IMG/VR virus record: IMGVR_UViG_3300009156_000026 | Location: 1-64,000 of that record | From: a virus | Length of the DNA stretch: 64,000 bases | Strand: one strand, 5' to 3' | Shown: positions 30,566 to 38,894 of the stretch, piece by piece | Numbering within the stretch: position 1 is the stretch's first letter | Layout of the letters: each line of letters starts with the position of its first letter | Notes under the pieces: model-generated | Database searches by the model: none | What the model saw: the letters and a program-made list of their open reading frames with translations, nothing else | Told to the model about the DNA's origin: nothing | Translations under genes and position numbers: made by a program

Positions 30566-31111
30566 ATGTTGGCGCCAGCACTCGTCGACCAAGCCCCGCC
30601 CCCGCCCCACGTCCGCAAGGAAGGGCGGCTGTTCATCGGCCGCTTCCTGGTCCCCGACCAGCCGTTCCTGCTCCCGAGGCCCTGCCCGGCCTGCTCGGGC
30701 CCGGCCATGCACGACGACGGCGACCTCAAGTGCCTCTGGTGCGCCAGGGAGCTCATCGTCGCCAGGATCTCCCCCGAGGGCCGCGTGCAGGCCCTCGATC
30801 TGCGCCACCCCAGAGAGGTCGCCCTGGTCCGCATCAACACGGGCCAGATTCGACGGGCCGCCCGCACCCTGTCGAAGAGCGAGGGCGTCACCGGGCTCCA
30901 GGCCAGGGTCCTGAAGCTGGTCCCACGGGGCCCGGACGGCCACGCCGTGGTCGAGGCGATCTCGCGGACGCTCTCGGTCAGGCGGGAGCTCGTCCGATCG
31001 GCGCTCGACGCCCTGGAGAGCGACGGTCTCGTCGAGCGCTTCGTCTTCAATAAGGGGTACCGCGTCGGCTACCGCCGCGTGCCCCACCCGCGTTCGCAGG
31101 AGACCCGCTGA
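30566..31111 (+). CDS. Zinc-ribbon plus winged-helix protein, 181 aa
   Basis: Residues about 40-62: CPACSG-x(10)-LKCLWC, a zinc ribbon. Residues about 115-165: a winged helix (VVEAISRTLSVRRELVRSALDALESDGLVERF). Probably a transcription factor; its place just before the structural genes suggests it could control late genes. TGATG overlap with the following gene. Confidence 0.7.
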   Translation: MLAPALVDQAPPPPHVRKEGRLFIGRFLVPDQPFLLPRPCPACSGPAMHDDGDLKCLWCARELIVARISPEGRVQALDLRHPREVALVRINTGQIRRAARTLSKSEGVTGLQARVLKLVPRGPDGHAVVEAISRTLSVRRELVRSALDALESDGLVERFVFNKGYRVGYRRVPHPRSQETR

Positions 31112-31593
31112 TGGCCCTCCCGGCCCCGATCTCCGTCCTCTACCCGCCGGATCACGACCACGAGACGCTCGATCCGGCCCCGTCCCCGCCGATCTTCGTG
31201 CCGTTGCCCGAGACCGACATCGGCCAGATCTACCGAGGCGATACCGTCCTGCTGCCGATCTGGTACGCCCTGGACTACTACGACGCCGAGAACATGGGCG
31301 GCGTGATCGACCTGACGGGCGGGAGCGTCTGGTTCACCGCCAAGATCGACCTCGACGAGCCCGATGAGTCCCCCTCGGCCATCCGTCGGACCACCGGCAA
31401 CGGGGGTGCGGTGATCGAGGTCGCCACGGCCGGGGCCTACCGCGTCTGGATCGACCCGGCCTCGACCTGGGCCCTCGACGACGACACCATGTACCTCTTC
31501 GACGTCCAGGTCACGACCGCCGAGCTCAGGACCGTCACCGTCAGGCGCGGGATCATGAAGGTCCTCAGAGACGTCACCCGCACCGTGGCCTAG
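31111..31593 (+). CDS. BppU-like beta-sandwich structural protein, 160 aa
   Basis: The pattern IGQIYRGDTVLLPIWYAL...GVIDLTGGSVWFTAKIDL...GAYRVWIDP...YLFDVQV...DVTRT fits the N-terminal domain of phage baseplate/fibre proteins that connect fibres to the particle. The same domain forms the C-terminus of the protein at 34670-36157, so the two are paralogues. Confidence 0.65.
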   Translation: MALPAPISVLYPPDHDHETLDPAPSPPIFVPLPETDIGQIYRGDTVLLPIWYALDYYDAENMGGVIDLTGGSVWFTAKIDLDEPDESPSAIRRTTGNGGAVIEVATAGAYRVWIDPASTWALDDDTMYLFDVQVTTAELRTVTVRRGIMKVLRDVTRTVA

Positions 31594-31623
31594 CGCCTGA
31601 CAGCCGCCACAGGGAGCCCGCCG

Positions 31624-32238
31624 ATGCGCATGTCCGAGGCCGCCAAGAACCAGATGCTGGAGACGCTCGACGAGACGAATGCTGCGGGCGCCAAGTTCGG
31701 CTCGCTCCACGACGCCTACTCCGCGTCGGGATCTTCCGAGCTCTCGGGCGGCGCCCCGCCCTACGCCCGTAAGGCGCTGGTCTGGGGCCCGGCCGCCGTC
31801 GGCGCCAAGGCCACCTCGGCCGAGGTCCTCTTCGACATCCCCGGCGGGCGGTTCGTCCGCTTCATCGGCTTCTGGACGGCCGTGACTGGCGGCACCTTCC
31901 TCGGCATGACCCCCAACGGCGGCGGGCTGGTCCAGGCGTTCGTGGTCCCCAACACCACCACCGACGTCCTGCAATGTGTCGCCCACGGGCTGATCGACGA
32001 CGAGGCTGTGGTGGTCTGGGCCGTTCCCGGCGACCCGCTCCCAACCCCGCTCGTCGAGGGCACCGTCTACTACGTGGTCGCGTCCTCGCCCGACACCATG
32101 AAGCTCGCGGCCACCCTCGGAGGAGCCCCGATCGACCTCTCGACGATCGGGGCCGGCGAGCTCCAGAAGATCGTGCCCGAGCAGTTCGCGGCCCAGGGAT
32201 CGCACACCGTGACCTCGGTCACGATCAACCTGGACTAG
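31624..32238 (+). CDS. Probable structural protein, 204 aa
   Basis: Ala/Gly/Thr-rich beta protein (GRFVRFIGFWTAVTGGTFLG, VYYVVASSPDTMKLA) behind AGGGAGCCC. It lies in a run of fibre-like genes, which supports a minor virion or adhesion role. No family named. Confidence 0.6.
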   Translation: MRMSEAAKNQMLETLDETNAAGAKFGSLHDAYSASGSSELSGGAPPYARKALVWGPAAVGAKATSAEVLFDIPGGRFVRFIGFWTAVTGGTFLGMTPNGGGLVQAFVVPNTTTDVLQCVAHGLIDDEAVVVWAVPGDPLPTPLVEGTVYYVVASSPDTMKLAATLGGAPIDLSTIGAGELQKIVPEQFAAQGSHTVTSVTINLD

Positions 32239-34056
32239 ATGATGGCGATCGACTTCCCATCTGGCGACCCGAACCTCCCGCCGGCCGCCTTGACGGGCGA
32301 GAGCCTGGGCACGATGCACGGCGGGGCCGGCCACCCGGCCGTCACCAACCGCTTCATCACCAACATCAAGGCGCTGGCCCAGAAGCTCGGCTACGGCGCC
32401 GGGAGCGGGCCCGGCGCATCGGCCGGCGTCTTACGTCGAACCGGGACGGGCCTTTCTGACTGGGGGCTGGTCGTCGGCGGCGACATCGCCCCGGCCACCA
32501 TCGACCCATCGAAGCTGACGACCCCCGTCGGCACGGCCGGCGGGCCCCGCCTCGCCCTCGGCTACGCCCTGCCCTCGGAGATCAGCGGGCTGGCGCTGAC
32601 GACGGGCACCTGGAACACACTCGTCACCCTGCCGTCATTCACCGTCGACTCGGCCTCGTCGCTGGTCTCGGTCAGCATCCAGCTTTCGATGTTGGTCGGT
32701 GGCGGCACGGGCACGCAGGTCATGGGGCGACTGCTGCTCGATGGCACGACGCCGCTCCCGCTCGGCGGCCATTATCACGGCCCCACCGACTCGCCGTACT
32801 CGAACCCCGCGACGGGCGGCTCGACGGTCTGGCCCGGGTCGCTTGCGGCGGGATCTCACACCCTGGCGCTCCAGGTCTATCCGAACGCCACGGGCCAGAA
32901 TGTCTACTGCCGCGCCGTGACCTTGCCGAACCTGGAGTGGTTCCGCGCCCAGGTGGTCGAGCACAAAATGGGGGGCGCGGCCTGGACCCCGAGGGGCGCC
33001 TGGAGCAGCGCGATCGCCTACGGCGCCAACGACGTCGTCAATTACAACGGATCCTCGTACGTCGCGATCCAGACCGGCACCAACCAGCCGCCCTCCTCCT
33101 CCCCGACCTTCTGGGTCCTCTTAGCCTCGGTCGGGGGCTCGATCCTCTGGCGGGGCGCCTGGGCGGGTGCGACGGCGTACGCCGTCAACGACGTCGTCAC
33201 CCGGAGCGGGACCACCTACATCTGCATCCTGGCCTCGACGGGCCACGACCCCTCGACCGACGGCGGCGTCCACTGGGCCGTGATGGTCGCGCCCGGGACG
33301 ATGGCCAACCCGATGACGACGGCCGACGACATCATCGTCGGCGGATCGGGGGGGGCGCCGGCCAGACTCGCCAAGGGGCCTGCCAGCCGGGTGTTCGGGG
33401 TCGATGCCTCGGGCGTGCTCGGCTACCGTCAGGTCGTCGGCGCCGACCTTGTCGCCGGGACCCTCAACAGCACCCAGGTCGGGCTGGGGGCGGCCGGCAT
33501 CCACGGCAACCGCCTCGTCCCCCTGTCGATCACGTCCGCCGAGATCATGGACAGCGGGGTCACCGCCGCCAAGGTTGCCGACGGCGCGATCAACCGCTAC
33601 GCCCAGATCGCGGATGCCTTGATCATCGCCCAGAAGATCGCGGACGGGAACGTCACCTGGGCCAAGATGGCCGCCGGGGCGGCGACGAAGATCGCGGCCG
33701 GCGCGCTCGACGGCAACACCCTGACGCTGTCGGGCGGCTTCCAGACCTGCACCGGCACGCCGTGCTCGATCACCGTCAGCGCCGGCTCGTCCCTGCTGGT
33801 GATGTTCTGCGGCGAGCCGACCGCCTCCGGCTCGGCCAACCTGTACTTCCAGCTTACCGGGGCCACCGTCGCCAACTCCAACGCCTCTGCCTACCTCACC
33901 CCGACTCGCCAGAACATCGCCATCTTCAACTACTTCAACCCCAACGCTGGGACGCACACCGTCAGCATGATGGTCGCCGGCTCCGGCGTCTTCAACTCCA
34001 ACGCCGCGACCACCGTCGCCACCATCCTCGCCATCGAACTGAAGAAGCCGGGGTGA
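32239..34056 (+). CDS. Tail-fibre-like protein with two carbohydrate-binding (ChtBD3-like) modules
   Basis: 605 residues, Gly/Ala/Thr-rich. Residues about 250-345 hold two copies of the chitin-binding type 3 pattern: RGAWSSAIAYGANDVVNYNG-SSYVAI...FWVLL and RGAWAGATAYAVNDVVTRSG-TTYICI...HWAVM. A repetitive trimer-like shaft follows (ITSAEIMDSGVTAAKVADG). This suits a receptor-binding fibre recognising surface glycans. Confidence 0.7.
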   Translation: MMAIDFPSGDPNLPPAALTGESLGTMHGGAGHPAVTNRFITNIKALAQKLGYGAGSGPGASAGVLRRTGTGLSDWGLVVGGDIAPATIDPSKLTTPVGTAGGPRLALGYALPSEISGLALTTGTWNTLVTLPSFTVDSASSLVSVSIQLSMLVGGGTGTQVMGRLLLDGTTPLPLGGHYHGPTDSPYSNPATGGSTVWPGSLAAGSHTLALQVYPNATGQNVYCRAVTLPNLEWFRAQVVEHKMGGAAWTPRGAWSSAIAYGANDVVNYNGSSYVAIQTGTNQPPSSSPTFWVLLASVGGSILWRGAWAGATAYAVNDVVTRSGTTYICILASTGHDPSTDGGVHWAVMVAPGTMANPMTTADDIIVGGSGGAPARLAKGPASRVFGVDASGVLGYRQVVGADLVAGTLNSTQVGLGAAGIHGNRLVPLSITSAEIMDSGVTAAKVADGAINRYAQIADALIIAQKIADGNVTWAKMAAGAATKIAAGALDGNTLTLSGGFQTCTGTPCSITVSAGSSLLVMFCGEPTASGSANLYFQLTGATVANSNASAYLTPTRQNIAIFNYFNPNAGTHTVSMMVAGSGVFNSNAATTVATILAIELKKPG

Positions 34057-34057
34057 C

Positions 34058-34666
34058 ATGTACATCGACAAGAACGTCGATATCGAGACCCTGCTCCCTG
34101 AGATTCAGCAGGCCGGGCTGCCCATCACGGCCCTGCGGTTCTTGGCCAACGCGGACCTCACCCCTGGGGGTGAACTGCGGACGGACGACCCTCAGGGGGT
34201 GGCGCGCGACTTCACGCCCGAAGAGCAGGTGATCGTCCTGCCCGTGGTCGAGGCCCACGTCCCGCCCCCGAAGCCGTTCGACTACGCCCTGGCCACCACC
34301 GTCGATGCCGTCCTGACGACCACCGACGACCTGGAGCACGACGTGTTCGTGCTACCGGCCCAGCCCAGATCCATCTACCGCGCCGAGCTCACGATGTCGG
34401 CCATGGACCGAGGGAACGGCGCCATGAAGACGATGACCGGCATCCTGGTCTGGAAGCGCCTGCTGGGGGCCAACGTGATCGCCCCGCCCTCGAACATCAC
34501 CGTGCTGTCCCAGATCAACGACACCGCTGCGGCCTCCTGGATCATGAACGGGGTCCCCCAGGCCGGGAACTTCCGGGTCTACGTCAAGGGCGCCCCTGGG
34601 CGCACGATCGACTGGTTCCTGACGGGCCCGATCGGGCGGTTCGCGCCCGGCGGACTCGACGTCTAG
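34058..34666 (+). CDS. Probable structural protein, 202 aa
   Basis: Lies between two fibre-like genes with almost no intergenic space. N-terminal MYIDKNVDIETLLPEIQ, C-terminal beta-rich (FRVYVKGAPGRTIDWFLTG). No named family; virion role inferred from context. Confidence 0.55.
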   Translation: MYIDKNVDIETLLPEIQQAGLPITALRFLANADLTPGGELRTDDPQGVARDFTPEEQVIVLPVVEAHVPPPKPFDYALATTVDAVLTTTDDLEHDVFVLPAQPRSIYRAELTMSAMDRGNGAMKTMTGILVWKRLLGANVIAPPSNITVLSQINDTAAASWIMNGVPQAGNFRVYVKGAPGRTIDWFLTGPIGRFAPGGLDV

Positions 34667-34669
34667 GCC

Positions 34670-36157
34670 ATGGCCTCCTCGCCCGTCCTGGTCGGCGCGG
34701 GCACCGCCGCGTTCGAGACCACCCCCGGGCTCGCCTTCACGCCGTCCCTGCCGCTGGGCTGGGCGCGCCGCGACATCCTGCTGCTCCTGTTCACCCACAC
34801 CGCCAACGGCCCCCTGAGCCCCCCGTCCGGCTGGACCCAGCTTGCCGCCCAGGACAACACCTCGGGCCAGCGGACCGAGCTCTGGTGGAAGCGGGCCACA
34901 CCGTCGGAGACGCCGCCGTCGCTGGTGCTTGCCTCGAACGCCGTCACGACGGTCCGTGGCGCCCGGATCTACGCCATCCGAGGCTGCCCGCCCGACGACA
35001 CGCCGTTCGATCGGGTCACCATCACCACCAACGCGGCGTCCGCGACGATCGACGTCCCGGCCGTCACCTCGACCAGACTGGCCGAGCTCGCCCTCGCCCT
35101 GGTCGCCTACGCCTCGAACCCGCTCACGGCCACCACCCTGGTCGGCTGGACCCAGCCGGCCCTGGCCGTCCAGGGCTACGGCACCGACGTCTGGTCGGGA
35201 TCCTATACGGTCGACTCGACCGACCCCGACGTCCCGTCGGGAGGCACGGCCGGCCCGGGCGCGATGCTGCTGCACCAGTACCGCCCGCTCGGCAACCCGC
35301 TGACCGTCCCGTCGACCAGCACCACCGTCTCGGAGGGCACGTTTAGCCCGGCCGTCTCGACGGTCATCACCCTGACGCTGGCCTCGCTGCCGTCGGCCAG
35401 CATGCGGGTCCGCGCACGGCTCCGTGGGCTTGCCCACCGTGGCGGCCCGGCCCTCGCGCGGGCGGCGGTCCGGGTCCTGTCCGTCGGGCGGAAGGAGACC
35501 GAGCAGCCGTCACGAACCCTGGCGGACGTCAGAGCCCGTGCGCAGACGCTCAAGGTCGGCCTGACCAGCCTCGTCGGGCAGGCCCGCTCATGGGCCACCT
35601 CGGCGGTCGTCAAGCGCGGCCGAGCCATGGCCGCGCTCGGGGTGCGCAGCGCCTCGATCGTCGTCTCGATGCGGACCCCGGACCTGTCGTCCCCGACCGC
35701 CGGACGGGTCCGCTCGCGGGGCACCTCGACGTACGTCTCGGCGCTCTCGCCGGGCCCGCTGCCCGTCAAGCCGCCCATCCCCCGCGACCTGGGTGAGATC
35801 TACCGAGGCGACACCGTCAAGCTGCCGGTCTGGGTGGCCCAGGCCCGCAACGGCCTGCCGATCGACCTGACGGGCGCGACGCTGCGGTTCACGGCCAAGC
35901 TCGACCTCACCGACGCCGACGCCGACCCGCCGACCATCAACGCCTCGTCCGAGGACGGCTCGATCGCGATCGCGGACCCGCCGACCAACGGTCGCTACCG
36001 GGTGACGATCCCGTCCACCGAGACCCTGGGGCTGGAGATCGACGGCAGCTTCACGTTCGACGTCCAGCTTACCCGCCCCGGCGACGCCTCCGTGGTCCAC
36101 ACGATCGAGTACGGGCGGCTGCTGGTCAACCGCGACGTCACCCGCACGTCTGCTTGA
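34670..36157 (+). CDS. Structural protein with C-terminal BppU-like domain, 495 aa
   Basis: Residues 1-240 form a beta-rich domain (LLLLFTHTANGPLSPPSGWTQLA... AELALALVAYAS). Residues about 250-370 are Arg/Ala/Ser-rich and helical. Residues about 375-495 repeat the domain of the gene at 31111 (GEIYRGDTVKLPVWV...IDLTGATLRFTAKLDL...GRYRVTIPS...NRDVTRT). Probably a fibre or baseplate connector. Confidence 0.65.
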   Translation: MASSPVLVGAGTAAFETTPGLAFTPSLPLGWARRDILLLLFTHTANGPLSPPSGWTQLAAQDNTSGQRTELWWKRATPSETPPSLVLASNAVTTVRGARIYAIRGCPPDDTPFDRVTITTNAASATIDVPAVTSTRLAELALALVAYASNPLTATTLVGWTQPALAVQGYGTDVWSGSYTVDSTDPDVPSGGTAGPGAMLLHQYRPLGNPLTVPSTSTTVSEGTFSPAVSTVITLTLASLPSASMRVRARLRGLAHRGGPALARAAVRVLSVGRKETEQPSRTLADVRARAQTLKVGLTSLVGQARSWATSAVVKRGRAMAALGVRSASIVVSMRTPDLSSPTAGRVRSRGTSTYVSALSPGPLPVKPPIPRDLGEIYRGDTVKLPVWVAQARNGLPIDLTGATLRFTAKLDLTDADADPPTINASSEDGSIAIADPPTNGRYRVTIPSTETLGLEIDGSFTFDVQLTRPGDASVVHTIEYGRLLVNRDVTRTSA

Positions 36158-36163
36158 AAAACA

Positions 36164-36179
36164 TGGCGGTAGCTTGTCG
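36164..36179 (+). promoter_or_regulatory. Repeated intergenic motif TGGCGGTAGCTTGTCG, copy 1
   Basis: This 16-nt sequence occurs in identical form at 46710-46725, again in a gap before a structural gene, and in both places is followed by TTTCGT-like sequence. A late-promoter element is the simplest reading; TAGCTT could be a TANNNT -10 box. Confidence 0.5.
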
Positions 36180-36240
36180 TTCGTGAACGTGGCATGACGC
36201 CTCACGGGCTCCCCACCAACGGGGACCCGGGAGAAGAGCC

Positions 36241-36456
36241 ATGCGACGCATGAGCGGAGGCACGCCCCGAGGCGGTCGCCCGTTCGGGGAGACCAGCTAC
36301 TCGGGACGGGGCTTCATGACCGCCTACACCCGCCCGTTCGGCGGGTCGATGAGCATGCGGGTCTCGGGCAAGAAGGCGACCGCCAACGGCATGAGACAGC
36401 TCAAGGGCCGCGTCTCGCGCACCCGTGGCGCCTGGGGATCCGGCACCAGCCACTAA
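36241..36456 (+). CDS. Small basic Gly/Arg-rich protein, 71 aa
   Basis: Behind GGGAGAAGAGCC. Composition Gly/Arg/Ser/Met (RGGRPFGETSYSGRGFM, SGKKATANGMRQLKGRVSRTRG), probably disordered and nucleic-acid binding; a decoration or internal DNA-binding peptide is possible. First gene after the repeated motif at 36164. Confidence 0.55.
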   Translation: MRRMSGGTPRGGRPFGETSYSGRGFMTAYTRPFGGSMSMRVSGKKATANGMRQLKGRVSRTRGAWGSGTSH

Positions 36457-36527
36457 TCGCAGCCCTGGCCGCTGCGCGCAGCGCCGGGTGTGGCGCGCAG
36501 TGCCCCTGGCTGCGCGGAGGTTGGCTG

Positions 36528-37238
36528 ATGCCATCCGTCTTCGACGATCCGCGCGAGGTCCTCGATCCGCCGACCTGGGCCGAGCTTGAGCAGAAGCTCG
36601 GGGAGCCGATCCTGGCGTTCGCCGTGGGCGACGCGGACGTGCTGGTCCCCCAGGGCCTGCTTAGCTGCTGCCACGTCGTCCACCAGCCCCACTGCCGCCA
36701 CCACACCGCGCTGAGTCTGGTCGGCTGCTACTTCACGGTGCGGCTGCCGGACGGGACCGAGCAGGAGCGGCGGCCCCTCAAGCAGGTCCACGAGGGCGAC
36801 GTCCTGGCCCGCCCGCTCGACCTGAAGGTGGCCGTCGAGACCGCCCGGCTGATGGCGATCGCGACCGCCGAGCAGCAGCAGGGCCTGCTCTCGACGATGC
36901 GGTTCGAGATCTGGGCCCTCAATCTAGAGACCGCCGAGATCTGGCGGTACCTGCATGCCCAGCAGGCCCAGGCGCTCTCCGACGGCTCGGACGCCGAGGC
37001 GATCGCCGCCCTGCCGATCGTCGTGCTCGACCCCGACGACCCCGAGCCGATCGCGTTCGTGATGGCCCACCCGTCCTTCCGTCACGCCCGCAGCTACGCC
37101 GATCGCGTGCTGCTCGTCCCCTCCGAGCTCGGCCACGACGATCAGGCCCGCTACGTCACCCAGCCCGTCTGGGGCGCGGCCGGAGACGTCTCCTCGGCCG
37201 CCGAGGCGATCGTCCGTGACCCACAGGAGGTGACGTGA
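36528..37238 (+). CDS. Hypothetical protein, 236 aa
   Basis: Has a Cys/His cluster (LLSCCHVVHQPHCRHHTA, about residues 45-62) that could bind metal, then alpha/beta sequence. GCGGAGGTTGG precedes the ATG; the stop overlaps the next GTG (GTGA). Contains GGAGACGTCTCC at 37182-37193. Function unknown. Confidence 0.6.
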   Translation: MPSVFDDPREVLDPPTWAELEQKLGEPILAFAVGDADVLVPQGLLSCCHVVHQPHCRHHTALSLVGCYFTVRLPDGTEQERRPLKQVHEGDVLARPLDLKVAVETARLMAIATAEQQQGLLSTMRFEIWALNLETAEIWRYLHAQQAQALSDGSDAEAIAALPIVVLDPDDPEPIAFVMAHPSFRHARSYADRVLLVPSELGHDDQARYVTQPVWGAAGDVSSAAEAIVRDPQEVT

Positions 37239-37666
37239 TCCGCCACCTCCTGGAGTGGGTCCATCGGCTGCTCGCCCCAAGTTACGTCGAGGTCGGGCCG
37301 GGGATCCCGTTGAAGTCTTTTCGAGCGAAGCTCGGACTTCAACGGGTACCCCCGCCCAAGACCGTCCGTCACAAGCCGCATGTGCCACGGGTCTGCACGG
37401 AGCACCCACCGACGGAGCACCCGCTGCCGGGCACCGGGTTCACTGGCACCGTCACCCGCGTCAAGTTCGACGCCTCCCGCACCTACGAGACGACCGTGGA
37501 CGGCCTGCTCCTGCAACGTGCGGCCGTGGACGTCCTCTTAGCCGACGGACGGATGTCCCGCATCGGGGTCCTGGCCGCCTACGACGCGCTCCCACCCCAC
37601 GAGCCCAGGCGGATCTCCTACATCCCGATCCACGAGATGGTCCCCTCGACGGAGATCGTGCCGTGA
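37235..37666 (+). CDS. Hypothetical protein, 143 aa, containing a large DNA hairpin
   Basis: GTG start coupled to the upstream gene. N-terminal helix MIRHLLEWVHRLLAP; the middle is Pro/His-rich; the C-terminal part (TVDGLLLQRAAVDVLLADGRM) is alpha/beta. A strong inverted repeat (37306-37346) lies in codons about 24-38. Function unknown. Confidence 0.6.
   Translation: MIRHLLEWVHRLLAPSYVEVGPGIPLKSFRAKLGLQRVPPPKTVRHKPHVPRVCTEHPPTEHPLPGTGFTGTVTRVKFDASRTYETTVDGLLLQRAAVDVLLADGRMSRIGVLAAYDALPPHEPRRISYIPIHEMVPSTEIVP
37306..37346. repeat. Large hairpin inside a coding region
   Basis: CCCGTTGAAGTC (37306-37317) pairs perfectly with GACTTCAACGGG (37335-37346), continued by CGAGC-GAA-GCTCG (37322-37334) after a TTTT bulge, about 17 bp in all. 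Confidence 0.6.
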
Positions 37667-38097
37667 CAGCCCAGCCGTACCCGCCGGGCCTCAGAATCGA
37701 GCCGTCTTTTGCTGTGGCGCCGCCGCCCCAGCCGCTCTGGCTGCCGCCCAGGCTGAAGCGACGGGTCATCGTGCCGGAGGTCGCCCACACCCAGAAGATC
37801 ATCTACTTCAAGGGGCGGCTCTTCCAGAAGGCGTTCACCTCGAAGGTCGACACCCGCTGGTACGGCAACGTCCGGGTCTGCCACTACAACGTCGACATCG
37901 ACGAGCCGGGCGCGGACAGCATGACCGTCCGCGACCACATCCACCTCTGGATCACCGGCAAGCTGGAGCGGGTCTACGGCGGGCGCTTCGTCCACCAGGA
38001 CTCCGACGAGCGCTACCACACCACCCTGATCGAGGAGTGGCCGCTTTTCCAGCACAACGTCGAGCGCTGGGCCCGCTTCTACCGGCGGGAGATCTGA
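37663..38097 (+). CDS. Hypothetical protein, 144 aa
   Basis: GTG start overlapping the upstream TGA. Basic N-terminus (PPRLKRRVIVPEV) then aromatic alpha/beta sequence (TRWYGNVRVCHYNVDIDE, IHLWITGKLERVYGG). Just upstream of the terminase genes. Unassigned. Confidence 0.6.
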   Translation: MTAQPYPPGLRIEPSFAVAPPPQPLWLPPRLKRRVIVPEVAHTQKIIYFKGRLFQKAFTSKVDTRWYGNVRVCHYNVDIDEPGADSMTVRDHIHLWITGKLERVYGGRFVHQDSDERYHTTLIEEWPLFQHNVERWARFYRREI

Positions 38098-38101
38098 GGT
38101 G

Positions 38102-38133
38102 CCACGGGAGGCGCGCAGCGCAGGGTCCCGTGG
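38102..38133. promoter_or_regulatory. Hairpin upstream of the small terminase gene
   Basis: CCACGGGA (38102-38109) and TCCCGTGG (38126-38133) form an 8-bp stem just before GGGAGG and the GTG start of TerS. It may be a terminator, a translation-control hairpin or part of a packaging site; phages often carry cos/pac near this gene. Confidence 0.4.
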
Positions 38134-38148
38134 TGGGAGGGCACGGTA

Positions 38149-38841
38149 GTGCCGAAGCCGCAGACGAGGGTGCCGGCGGAGGCGACGGTCGGGAAGAACG
38201 GCCGCAAGGTCTGCGGCGGCCTGAAGGCCGACGGCACGCGGTGCCAGGACCCGGCCGTCATGGCGAACGGCCGCTGCCGCCGCCACAAGGGCAAGGCGGC
38301 CCGTGGGATCGCCGCCCCCCAGACCATCAGCGGGCGGTACTCCAGAGACCTCCCGACACGGGTGCTGCTGCGGTACGAGTCGGCCCTGGCCGATCCGGAG
38401 CTCCTGTCGGTCCGCGATGACATCGCCCTGCTACAGGGCGCCATCAAGGACATCATGGCCGAGCTCAAGGAGGCCGAGGCCCGCCCGGACCTCGATCAGA
38501 TCCTCGGGTCGGTCGAGAAGATCTCGGCCGAGTGGCAGTCGTGGGACTGGACGAGGATGAACGGGGAGCTCGCGAAGCTCAAGGAGGCGATCACCTCCCG
38601 GGCCTCGCAGCGGCAGGCGATGAAGGAGATCCGCGAGCTCATCCGCGAGAAGTCAGCCCTGGTCGCGCAAGAGAACCGCCTCTTAGCCGATCGGCAGCAG
38701 TTGATCACCGTCGAGCAGTACGTGCTCGGCATGCGCGCCCTGGGGGCCGCTGTCCGACGGCTGGTCAACGACCCCCGCACGCTCCAGGCGATCGACGGCG
38801 AGTTCCGACGGCTGGCGTCGGTCCCCGAGAAGGGCAACTGA
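38149..38841 (+). CDS. terS: Terminase small subunit-like protein
   Basis: GTG start behind GTGGGAGGGCACGGTA; 230 residues. The N-terminal zinc-like motif VCGGLKADGTRCQDPA...GRCRRHKG (C...C...C...H) occurs in many phage TerS proteins. It is followed by long helices (ELKEAEARPDLDQIL, MKEIRELIREKSALV) of the oligomerisation type. Two genes upstream of TerL in overlapping register. Would recognise the packaging site. Confidence 0.7.
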   Translation: MPKPQTRVPAEATVGKNGRKVCGGLKADGTRCQDPAVMANGRCRRHKGKAARGIAAPQTISGRYSRDLPTRVLLRYESALADPELLSVRDDIALLQGAIKDIMAELKEAEARPDLDQILGSVEKISAEWQSWDWTRMNGELAKLKEAITSRASQRQAMKEIRELIREKSALVAQENRLLADRQQLITVEQYVLGMRALGAAVRRLVNDPRTLQAIDGEFRRLASVPEKGN

Positions 38842-38894
38842 TGGGTACCCACCAAAACCACCCGCAGGGTACCCGGTTTTGGCGGGGTCCCTGA
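38841..38894 (+). CDS. 17-codon coupling minigene between TerS and TerL
   Basis: The ATG overlaps the TerS stop (TGATG at 38839-38843) and its TGA overlaps the TerL ATG (TGATG at 38892-38896). The peptide is MGTHQNHPQGTRFWRGP. The DNA holds two GGGTACCC palindromes (38843-38850, 38867-38874) and an inverted repeat CCAAAACC/GGTTTTGG (38852-38882). It could pass ribosomes from TerS to TerL or mark a packaging/regulatory site. Confidence 0.5.
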   Translation: MGTHQNHPQGTRFWRGP

